Below are positions 1 to 32,957 of a DNA stretch of 64,000 nt, in pieces. Position numbers and translations under genes: made by a program. The DNA lies in the NCBI GenBank assembly GCA_960531495.1, contig OY482851.1:16771821-16835820 (forward strand), in the 5' to 3' direction. The stretch comes from Zeus faber. Taxonomy: Eukaryota; Chordata; Actinopteri; Zeiformes; Zeidae. The notes beneath the pieces are model-generated. The model ran no database searches. It saw only the letters and a list, made by a program, of their open reading frames with translations, and was not told where the DNA came from. The first letter of the stretch is position 1. Every line of letters starts with the position of its first letter.

Positions 1-21924
<21,924 letters not shown>

Positions 21925-23985
21925 CTGCAAAAGCGTGCAGATAAGACAGAGAAATGACTGTTCTCTCTTTTTCTGGTTGTAAAAGTCGGGGACTCACATG
22001 AGCAACAGGAAACCCCGAGAAGTACAGGAACAGGAATAGGCAAAAAATTTGCAGATTCCTGTCCACTCCTGGACACTTTGCAGTGACCTATCTTATTCAA
22101 ACAATAGGCTTTTAGTGGGGGAAAAAAACAAGCGAACGGTCCCTCTGAAAACATAAACCCTCTTCCTCAGCACTTTGCTTATCACACCGGACAAAGTTAA
22201 ACTAAGTGATATTTGGCTCATCACTTGGGGTCACATTGTATTCTGCAGCCGTGCAGGACAGAGCAGTAAAAATTTCCTGTTGTGAATACTACTCTTGTTT
22301 TCCCAACTTGGTGGGAAATTTCGTCCCCCACTTATACGAGAATAGGTCATAATGGTATTAAGGTTGAAAATACATTTTAATAGAATGAGACAAAGTTTTG
22401 TAATAGTATTGTTATGGAACCCAGAGGTAAACAAAAAAATTTTTTTGCTAGAAAGTTAGGTGTCCTACAAATCTTAAAGGGGTATTTTATGTCTTTGTAG
22501 GCCTATTTTTGCCGGGATTCTGTCTTTTAAAGCATAAATTCAACTTATTTTTCAGTCATAAATATGTGGATTCAATGTTGTGGTTTTTTTTTACACATAT
22601 TTATAGTCTCATATCTTGCTATCATCCTGGATGAATATTTTTTGGAAAGATTAACTTACTGAAAATATAGTTCATTGTTATGGTTTATTTTGCAGGGATG
22701 ACAACTCACAAGCACAAACTCTGCCTCTGCCAGCTTGATACCACTGGATTAAACTAAATCCGCGTGCCATTCTGCCATCAATACCAGACCTGCATTTAGC
22801 CGACATGGGCTCAAAACCCAGTCTTTTACATTTTCTTATCGTGGGCAATGAAAGATTACAACATTTTGAAATATATTATCACATTATTCATGGTTGTTTG
22901 GACTATGACACGATGCGTTTCAATGACAAACAAGAAGAAAAACGGATTGCACATCAATAGACTAACTTTGATTTGACAGCTCCTTTAGTACAAAGTACAA
23001 TCAATAACAATTCGGTCTCCAAACCAACCCTGCCAAACCTACATACTTTGTTCTAATCTTCATCTATTCAGGTGCAGCGATGAGCTTTTATTTCTCTCCT
23101 TAAGAATAAGGATGATCTTAAGTAATGGCGTGGTGTCCGGCATTTCAATGCAGACCAACACACTATCATGGCTAGTCTGGACGTTATATTCTAGTGAAAA
23201 TGTAGTGTGTTGAATAACACAACATGACAAAGCTGAAAGAGGCTCGCCATGAATGGAGAGCAATCCACGAACTTTGAATGAAATATTTCGCAACCCCTTA
23301 AACTTATACAGTTATCAACATTATTGATGTCGCTCTTCACTCGGTCAAACCAAACAGGAGGGTGTACCGCTACACCTGTTACTACACTAAGCTTCCGGAG
23401 ATGCGAGTCTGCTGTTTGTACCATGGTGACAATCTCGAAAAGCAGCTCATTCAACCATTTCAAAAACACCCTGATATCTAAAAAGAAACAATCAAAACAG
23501 TAAAGACCTGGGTAAATAAACAGATTAGCCTGCTGGCTAACCGGCTAACACGTCAGTGACTTATTACAACGTTAGCTTAGCATCTGGTTAGTCGATACTG
23601 GTCTAAATAATATAGATTTAAACCTAATTATGTTAAATGTATGCTGTTTAGTCGTTTGGGTGATTACTCACGCACAACTGGTTTGCCCATTCCTGCATGT
23701 TTGCGGACTTTAAGCGAACGAACTTCTATCTGCTATGTGTGTGTGTATGTGTGTATGTGTGTTCTGTCAGAGGCAGCTAGGCTAAAAGGCTAACCCTAGC
23801 TAGCACGGCTAAGACATGACCTTCTAAGTAGGGGCTTAAGGAAGCCTTTGCCGGGACAGTTAAGCTCTTAATCCGCCGACCTATTTTAAACCTCGGCCCG
23901 GCAGATGTAAGGTACCTACTGGAGGTTTAAACTGGTCCCGCGGCACAGAACCGTGAAGAAAAAACGGCGAGAGAGCTGAACTCAC
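21925..23985 (-). other. ap1b1 5' intron, no gene seen
   Basis: This stretch between the proposed noncoding exon and the ATG exon is AT-rich (21.9-23.6 kb). I see no exon, transposon signature or long open frame in it, apart from the possible alternative 5' exon near 23672. Confidence 0.5.
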
Positions 23986-24020
23986 CTTAGCGGCGCTGCT
24001 TTAGTGAGGGGGGCCTCTGT
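23986..24020 (-). promoter_or_regulatory. ap1b1: Probable ap1b1 first noncoding exon and promoter edge
   Basis: On the minus strand the sequence ending at 23986 reads AAG followed by the strong donor GTGAGT, in a GC-rich patch that could be the first noncoding exon spliced to the acceptor at 21925. The upper boundary is not defined. A second possible donor (GTGAGTAATC after TTGTGC) lies at 23671, so an alternative 5' exon just above 23672 is possible. Transcription would start at or inside the start of the tetranucleotide satellite (24.06 kb onward). This is inference from splice signals only. Confidence 0.45.
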
Positions 24021-24059
24021 CTCCTCCCTCCCACTGAACACACTTCCTGGTTCCTCCCC

Positions 24060-25690
24060 CCTACCTTCCATTCATCCACCCATTCAGTCATTCAGAGAGT
24101 CATTCACTCGTTTATTTAATTATCCATTCAGTCAATCAGTCACTCGTTCATTTATTTATTTATGTATTCATCCATTCAGTCAGTCAGTAGTTCATCAATT
24201 CCCCCAGTCAGGCAGTCACTCGTTCATGCATTCATTATGCTATTCAGTCAGTCACTCATTCATTCATCCATTCAGTCAGTCAGTCAGTCACTCGTTAAAT
24301 TCTTCATCCATCCATCCAGTCATTCATTCATTCATTCATTCATTCAGCCAGTCAGTCAGTCAGTCACTCACTCATTCATTACTTCACCCATTCAGTCAGT
24401 CAGTCACTCATTCATTCATCCAGTCAGTCAATCTGTCACCCATTCATTCAGTCAGTCAGTCAGTCGGTCACTTGTACATTTATTTATCCATTCAGTCACT
24501 CATTCATTTATTCATCCATTCAGTCGGTCAGTCACTCCATTTATTTATTCATACATTCAGTCAGTCAGTCGTTCATTCAATCATCCAGTCAGTCAGTCAT
24601 TCATTTATTCATTCATTCTTCCATTCAGTGAGTCAGTCACTCGTTCATTTATTCATCCATTTAGTCAGTCAGTCACTTGTTCATTTATTAATTCATCCAT
24701 TCAGTCAGTCGTTCATTCACTCAGTCACTGGTTCATTCATTCTTCCATTCAGTCAGTCAGTCAGTCAGTCAAGCGTTCATTCATTCATCCATTCAGTCAG
24801 TCAGTCACTCGTTAATTTATTCATCTATCAATTCAATCAGTCCGTCAGTCAGTCATTCATCCATTCAGTCAGTCAGTCACTCGTTCAGTCATTCATTCAT
24901 CCAGTCACACAGTCAGTCACACATTCATATATTCATCCATTCAGTTATTAGGTCATTCAGTCACTCATTCATTTATCGTCCATCCATTCAGTCAGTCAAG
25001 TCGGTCAGTTAGTCAATCAGTCAGTTAGTCACTCGTTCATTAATTTATTCATGCAGTCAGTCAGTCAGTCAGCCACTCGTTCATTCATTTATTCATGCAG
25101 TCAGTCACTCGTTCATTCATTTATTCATGCAGTCAGTCAGTCAGTCACTCGTTTATTAATTTATTCATGCAGTCAGTCAGTCACTCGTTCATTAATGTAT
25201 TCATGCAGTCAGTCAGTCACTCGTTTATTAATTTATTCATGCAGTAAGTCAGTCAGTCACTATGCAGTCAGTCAGTCAGTCACTCGTTTATTAATTTATT
25301 CATGCAGTCAGTCAGTCACTCGTTCATTAATGTATTCATGCAGTCAGTCAGTCACTCGTTTATTAATTTATTCATGCAGTCAGTCAGTCACTCGTTCATT
25401 AATGTATTCATGCAGTCAGTCAGTCACTCGTTTATTAATTTATTCATGCAGTCAGTCAGTCAGTCACTATGCAGTCAGTCAGTCAGTCAGTCAGTCACTC
25501 GTTTATTAATTTATTTATGCAGTCAGTCAGTCAGTCACTATGCAGTCAGTCAGTCAGTCAGTCAGTCACTCGTTTATTAATTTATTCATGCAGTCAGTCA
25601 GTCAGTCACTATGCAGTCAGTCAGTCAGTCAGTCAGTCACTCGTTCATTAATTTATTCATGCAGTCAGTCAGTCACTCGTTCATTCTAGC
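24060..25690. repeat. Tetranucleotide CAGT/ATTC satellite with higher-order units
   Basis: About 1.6 kb of GTCA/ATTC tetramers. The left part (24.06-25.0 kb) is irregular. From ~25.04 kb it becomes a higher-order array of roughly 40-60 bp units containing CACTCGTTCATTAATTTATT and GCAGTCAGTCAG. The lack of stops yields open frames of up to 315 codons rich in SQSVTHSFIH, which are artefacts of the tetramer. It lies between the ap1b1 promoter and the gas2l1 3' end. Confidence 0.95.
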
Positions 25691-28600
25691 TGGACCGTAG
25701 TGATAAACATCCCGGTGCATTGTGCCACAGAAATGACAACAACAGTATTTTGCAGCGGAAAACAAAGGTCCCACGTGTTGCATTACGATGCCAGAAGAAA
25801 TACGATGATTTCATTCAAAACATGTTTGACAACTGAGTCACCAGCTGCATTTCGGAGGAAAATATTTATTACAAGAACCATTTGACAGCAACTTACTTTC
25901 AAAAAACAGTGAAGTACTATTGCAGTATTGCTGTTCAATGCGTACAAATTCCACGATGTCAAGCACTTTATACAATAAACCAGTATTTTAGAGACGTTAA
26001 CAAAGATAATATTAGCGGAGGGGGAGGAAAAAAAGAAAGTTTTCTGACATGGAACGTTCAAAATGTTGCTGATTCTTTTTTTGGGGGCGGGGGGAGAGAA
26101 CGAGCAAGGAAAGCCAGGTTACGTTACGTCTGCTGCGCTTCGCGAAAATGAAAGAAAAACCGGGTTTTACATGAGCGCACGTCGTCACAGTTATTCTCGA
26201 CGGGGAGATGCGCTCATTATGTTTATTACGGACGCGATTAATTCCAAACGAAAATGAGCTGTTGGGGTGAACGACGTCCGTTGCGACGCTGATGACGCGT
26301 GTTTAGACGTCAGAAACCCCCCCCCCCACCACCCTTTACTTGGACGCTGGCGCAAACAGAAATGCACCTCGGCAGAAAAGCGTTTTCAAAAACAAGAGTC
26401 TTTTGAAAAAAATAAAATAAAATAAAATAAAATAAAAATCACCCCCCCGCGCCGCGTCGCCACCGGACGCGCAACGGCGGTTCGATCGGCGGTGAATCAG
26501 CGGCTCCCGTCTTCCCCTTTTTTGCGCTTCACCGCAGACGCAAGTGGAACGACGCGGGGCCGAGGGAGGACGGGAGATTAGATTTGAGCGATTTGACCTC
26601 AACCCCCTCGAGATCAATCCCCCCCCCCCCTCACGCCGACAGCCCACCCGGGATACGTCACTGACGCGCTCTTTCATAAATAAATAAATAACCCCAACAT
26701 CCACCCCACCCCCCCCTTCACTTCTACCCCGCGTATCGTTTCATATCGTATGTACATTAAAAGATACGGCCGATCGTTGCCTCCTCCTCCTCCGTCCCGC
26801 AAAACATAAATTTACGTGTCCCGATCCTTAAAAAAAAACAAAACCTCCCCTAAAATATGTATAAAATGATGTGGGCCCGTGAGATTTAACCCAGGATGTA
26901 TATTAAAATTTCAACAAAGCGTAATAATTTAAAAAATAACATCGTACAATCTGGGGGGGGGGGTAATGCATGTAACTTTTCAAAAATGATTAAAAAGAAA
27001 AAGGTTTTCAGATGGAGACAACCTTCAAAAACATAAGAAAAAGAAAAAAAAAAAAAAACTCCAAACCCCGCAACTTCCGCACGTAGCCCTGGAGTTCTGC
27101 GGGACATCGGTGACTATTAGGAAAGAGGTCAACGACAAAACCCGCTCTTACACACACTGTGCGTTGTCCACGTGTCGTTCACACACGATCCCGTCGAATT
27201 TCCCGTCGAATCGCAGCCTCCTTTTCCTCCCCCGGCGTTGACTGTAGTTACTTCAAGATGTGGCGCGACTGTTTGAGGAGTCTCCAGGTGTGACAACTCC
27301 ACTGGAATTCAGTGGCGGCAACCGAAACCGCGCGTCGATCGTGGCGATACGGACGACGTTTCTCGGATCCCCCTCCTCCCCCGGCACAGTTCAAGTGAGC
27401 GGCGTATTTCGTTCTCGGGGAAAAATAGTGAGGGGACAGCCGGGATTCGATGCTTGAGAGAATCTCGCTGGAAACAAAAGACATTCTACAGGAACTTGCG
27501 AGCTCATCTTAAGGCCAAGGGAATTGTCAAGGCATTTCCAACACCGATATTGTGAATTGCATAGCTAAGGCAGCATATACTTGTATACAGTGAACACTGT
27601 ATTCCATGAATATGTACATTATGCTCTTCTTTCTATATACATGAAACTCGCATCTTTTTCTGTGAGCGTGCGCATACATTTCGATCTGTTTACCTATTTA
27701 CACATTCGTTCTCCTCAATTATCGTTTTTTTGTCATTCACACACATATTTAGAGCTCAAAACCCAGAGTACGAGGCTATTGCGTCACTGACAGATCATTT
27801 TCAGTGACAATGACACATAGCAACGTCATCGTTACTTACCTTATGACTTCACCCCTAATGCGACCAACAGTAGAAATCATATAAAAATGATATTTCACTG
27901 CATTCAAAAGTAGGTTTTAGAACCTATATCACAATAACAAAAAAACCGACAAGCAAACACCTCGGCCTGGATTACTGTGTGAGAAAGTGATACAGTGATA
28001 AAAGCAGACAACTTGAAATTCGGAGAGGATGGTAGTGTATGTACATGGAATATGTAGTGTGTGTTGAAACACGTGCGAAACATGACTTGTGTATTTTTTA
28101 GTATTGCAGAGGAAAATAGAGAGTGAAGGAGTGACATCACAGTCTATCAGTGTTTTTTGAATATGAAGGCAAGCGCAGGTACAGTGGCATACCACGAGAG
28201 GGAGCCAGAGCATCTCATGTATCTGAAGAATTGTATCCCTTGGTCCATGGCACATGACCATGCCCCTCAGTGAGGCATATGGCAGTACATATGTTCTGTC
28301 TCTTATTTCCCCCTCTCCCTCTCTCCGTCTATCTCTCTCTCTCTTTTTCTACCTTGCTCTCTGCAATTATATTAACATTTCAAGCGTCTCAGAATAGACA
28401 CGTTGTGTGATTGGCAAAAGCGTCCCCATGCAAACAGTAAAAACTAAAGTAAACCTAATATTGCAAATCATTCCTTTGGTAATAAATAATTTGGCTTGAG
28501 TGCAAAAAAAAAGTACGAGACCCCCCCCCCCGACGAATATTAATGGGTCAATCTGAATGAAAAACGAAAGGGTGCACAACATGCAGTGAAAACAGTCTAT

Positions 28601-28699
28601 AGTCTGCTCTCCAGTTGTCGTTGTTGTTGTTGTTGTTGTTGTTTTTTTACACAGTAGTAAGAATCGACCCCTTAAATCGTCACAATCGTCAGTTCTGTG
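25691..28699 (-). other. gas2l1 3' UTR and ap1b1-gas2l1 intergenic DNA
   Basis: No coding exon is seen. On the gas2l1 strand, candidate AATAAA polyadenylation signals occur at 26222-26227 and 25865-25870. A 3' UTR of ~2.5 kb ending near 26.2 kb is therefore plausible but unproven. The stretch 26.3-27.1 kb is notable for C/G homopolymers (26320s, 26621-26630, 26953-26962). A (GTT)n tract lies at 28614-28644, next to the stop codon. Confidence 0.45.
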
Positions 28700-30875
28700 C
28701 TACATCCAGGCTTCAGAGTCCAGGCTACCTGACTGTCCAGGGTACGAGCAGTCTTTGCTGCTCAGCGAAGAGGGGTGTGGCTGAGGTGCGATTCGGTCTG
28801 AAAAAGCCTGGTGCAGACCCCTGCGCGAGACCGGGTGACCATTAGACCGGGAGCTCTGAGGGGATAGCGGGGGCGTAGGGTGGGGGGAGAGGCTCTTGTG
28901 AGCCTGCAAATCCCTGTAGCTCACTGGGGTGGGGATACGCGAGGGGCTGTTGTCCGGCCGGTTGTCGGTGCGAGGCCTTATCCCGGGTCTCAGTTTGAGT
29001 TTGTAGAGGGACGGAACCCCGTCCGCCTTCTTCTGCTCCTTCTTCGGCCGCAGCACCACCTCCCCGTCGCTGTCCCCATTCACCAGCGCCGGGGGCGGAG
29101 GGGAGGACTCGGAGCGCGACTCGCTCAGACTGAAGCACATGGAGGAGTTTTCACTGGAAGAGTCTTGGAAGGAGCAGTCCTCCGAGGGGGGCAGTGTCAC
29201 AGGGGAAGGACAGTCTTCCGGGCGAGGGAGGCCGTCGTTATCGTCGCCGTCTTCCATATCGAAGGGAAGGTTTGCCTGCTCGTCCGGCAGAGGAACATCC
29301 CCCTCGGGCCCTGTGCCCCAGCCGATCGGATTCTGCTGGCCCGTGGGCAGTTCTGTGGACGGGCAACCTCCGTAGTCAACGTTTATGTTACGAGAATTAA
29401 AAGCCGGTTGCGAGGAAACCTGGTTCATCACTTTGGTTTGCTCTGTGTCCCTCAGCCCAGGCAGGGACGACATGGCCTCCCGCTCCTCCACAGAGCTCGA
29501 TATGGCCGGGAGCTTCTTAAGACCCCCGCGCTCACCCCAGCGCTCAAGCCCTCCTGGCCTACCGTTATGTATTCCCCCCGGGATGTGACCGTGCATTGCA
29601 TTTAAGGAGTCCTCCAATGGGAAGTGATGGGGATTAGTTCTCTTTGACTCCCTGAGGTCCGGCAGAGCTCCTATTTTTGCCCCTACATTCAGAGAGGAAG
29701 TGGAGGAGTTGGATGAAGAATAGGCAGAGTCAGTGACATTGGGATCGGCGGCGGCTGGCACGAGCGTTCCGACTCCCTGCTGCGACTGTTTATACGCAGG
29801 AAGCTGCATAACAGCTCCAGCGGGGGCTCTACTAGGCCCTGCCTTGGCCTGCTGTGTGTTAGCGAGGAACTCAGCCTCAAAGCTGCGATAAAGGTCTTGC
29901 TCTCTCTGGGGATCCAGAGTCGGCAGCATCTGGAATGCAAAGCTTAGTCCATCCTCCTCTGGCTCCTGGCATTCGAGCCCGGCCCATCCCCTGTGATGGC
30001 CTCTCCCAGCTGAACGAGGGGTGTGGAAGGACCGCGGGGAGCGCGAAGGGTGGTGGTGGGAGTTGCGGGGGGATGAGTGAGGAGAACGCCTGCCTCCCGA
30101 CGTGACCGGTGGGAAGAGCCTGCTTTTCCCTACAGAGGGGGAACGAGGGGCAGGAGGCCTGGGGGTGACTGTGGTTTTCTTATTGGGGCTACTGTTGTTG
30201 CTTTGGACACCTTTAACAGGCGAGTTGGAGCATGACGACGACTGTCTCCGAGCGAAGCCCCCAGCTAGTCTCGGGGAAGAAGGGGTCACTTGTTTGGCCC
30301 GAAGGTCCTCCTTTCTTTCTAGGGGCGGGGGTTGAGGATCCCTGTGGCGGTGAAGAGGCCCAGGGCTAGCATCGTTCGACCGAGTCCGGCTTGGAAGTTT
30401 GCCTTGGCTGTGGGAACGTGCAGCCTGGAGCCTCCGTGGGACCTCGTTTGCGAGGGAGCGGCCCCTCTCTGTGCGCGTGCTCCGGGCCCCGTCGGAGAGC
30501 CCTTGTAGGGGGCTGGGTTTGAGAATGGAAGCAGGGGCAGGACGCTCCCGAGACTGGCTGCGCGCACGAGGCAGCGGGGGGCGCAGGGCTGGGATCTGAG
30601 CCCCTGCTCCCGGCCTCTCGATCACATGCTTCCCTTCCTTGCGGTTGACAAGCAGGACCACCTCTTCGCCGGAGCGACGTGAGGGGGCCCCCAGAGAGTA
30701 GCGGCCCCCGCCGCCACCGCCTCCACCGCCTCCACCGCCTCCACCGCCTCCACCTCCCTTTGATGAGGCCGTGGAAGAGTCGCTGTCTCCCGAGAGACGC
30801 CTGGTCAATGGCAACATTGTTTCCTTATTCCTGCAACAGAGAGGAAAATATAAGATAATGGTGCCTCACTATCTA

Positions 30876-30935
<60 letters not shown>

Positions 30936-32957
30936 CCTAAATGTATCAACAAACTCATCTAATGCCAACTTGAGTTTTTACAGAGCCTGTATTTCCTCTG
31001 AAGGGAGCAGGCATTGCCTCACACTACCTCTGACTCGACTTTGACAGTGCGAATAGGTTTACAGTAAATATGTTTGACCTTTAGTCCACCAGATGACCCC
31101 CTGACCACGTGACATTCAAGATTTGTCTCAGTCCCCTGACCCGCTCCCGTACAGAGACGTTCTAACCACCAACGCACGGCTCCGTGCTTCCTGGAACAGT
31201 AGTCAGGGATTACCCACAAGGCGAGGGCGAGCCGGTGTAGGATTAAAGGTGCCGTGCACTTTCTGACCCTGCACACATCGCCGGCCTGGCCCGACCACTC
31301 GACTGTCACGTACCAGTGGGACCCTCAGACCAAACCAAAAACATTTCACAGATATTCCATCACGTATTCATAATACAACCCTCTTCCACTTGTTCGACAA
31401 AAAGGCACGTTCTGAGTAAAGGACAATATGAATAGGTATTACAATATCCACTCATACAATGAGTATCAAAATCATGGTGCGGTGAATAGATATAATAAAA
31501 ATGTTATTTATTAACTGTTTAGCAGGTGATTTCACTTCCTGGGCATCATGAAAGCCATAAACGTCTAAAGAGTCGTGGTGGGTTTTTTTTCGCCGGGGAG
31601 CCCACCTGTTGACCTACTTCCCCGGTCGAGAGATCTGTGAGCAGTTGTCTGAGTCCAGGGATAGTCATCAGATTAGGGCCTTATCTAGTTTGGTGCACTC
31701 GGAGGGAAAGTCCCACCCACACGGGGAGAGCTGTTCCCCCTGACGTCTGGCCTGGGCCATCACTCACTGCGGAAACTGAGCCGAAATTTGGCCAGGAGCC
31801 AAAGTAAACCGAGCCTAGGCTCCAGAAATTGTTTAACAATGGAGCCTCCACAACTCTGACGTACGGGGAAGGTATGCGACTAACTCAACCTTCTGCCGGC
31901 GATTACATGGAGTGCATCCAAATTAAATTCTCTTTATATTTCAAAGGGGGGAGCTTTATTGGCCTCAATGTGCCGCCACTTTGACAATCGGGACTACGTC
32001 AGAGGCATTCAAGTCCAAACAAAATGGCTTCGTTCCCTCGCCGTGGGCCCTGAGTTGATTTCGACAACTGTGTGCCATGGAAAGAGAAAGAAAACAAGAG
32101 CCTGATTAACAGCTCTCTCGCCCCGTCCCGGCCAAGTTCAGGCAGTCATTAGTGTAATTAACTGAGAGGAGAAGGGAGGGCAGAGAAAGGGGGAGGCTAG
32201 ATCAGAGACCGGCATGGGGAGAGAGGAGGGCCATGAGGTCAAAGAGGGTGAAAACTCACTTGGTGAATAATTTGTGGCCACTAGAGGGAGCAAAATAATG
32301 TTTGTCTGGACTGGGTATTATGGGGCCAATGTCACCTGAGATTAGATAAATCTGCTCTGGTCTAATCTGTGGCTTCCTGGCTTGTGCATTTTCTGTGTGT
32401 ATGTCCACGTCTGTTTGTGTGTGTGTGCGTGTGTGTGTATGTGTGTGTCTGTGTGTGTGTGTGTGTGTGTCTGTGTGCGCGCGTGTGCGCATGCCTGGAT
32501 GCTTTTTAACTGTCAGCATGATTTTATAGATGTACCTTAAAATGGATGTATATAGCTACAGGTTGGTTTTGAAAGATTTACAGAATGATGCATGTCACAC
32601 ACTGCAGGTAGCGCAACGCTGACTTGACAGAAGACCAACACACACACCTGAGGGGATTAAACTGCCGAGGCTCTGAGCGGTCCCGTGGCGGCCGGGGCAG
32701 CAAAGTGCGCCCGGCACCGGTGTCTGGTTCCACGGAGGCCGAGGGGTGATGTGACCGGCCGGGTCGCGTGGAGGAAGATGGGAGATGTGGCGCAGAAGGA
32801 GGCTCCAGACTGCGCCTGTCAGGAGGTTTGTAGGGGGCGATGCCGTCGCCGCGCCAGTGTGGGCCCGGGCTGGTCGAACGGGAGGAGTGGGCACTGGACG
32901 ACTTGCTGTGACCACCCTGGCTCTGGCCACTGGCCTTAGCCTGGTGGTAGCGGTGGG
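28700..32957 (-). CDS. gas2l1: gas2l1 exons 4-5: Ser/Pro-rich tail with SxIP motif
   Basis: Exon 32648-32957 (residues ~301-404) and exon 28700-30830 (residues ~404-1113) encode a long low-complexity tail rich in Ser, Pro, Arg and Gly. The junction reads [20 protein letters not shown] run of 18 glycines (mixed GGN codons) occurs at about residues 429-446. An EB1-type SxIP motif ([10 protein letters not shown]) is at about 1034-1037, in line with plus-end tracking known for GAS2L proteins. The exon is GC-rich and gives long antisense frames that are not genes. Confidence 0.92.

Noticed and set aside
24004-25651. Long open frames (up to 315 codons, SQSVTHSFIH-rich)
   Set aside because: They are translations of a tetranucleotide array, with several frames open at once, and have no start context or protein family resemblance.
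28880-29605. 241-codon plus-strand open frame opposite gas2l1
   Set aside because: It lies antisense to the GC-rich last exon of gas2l1, whose frame is supported by the upstream exons; no independent features.
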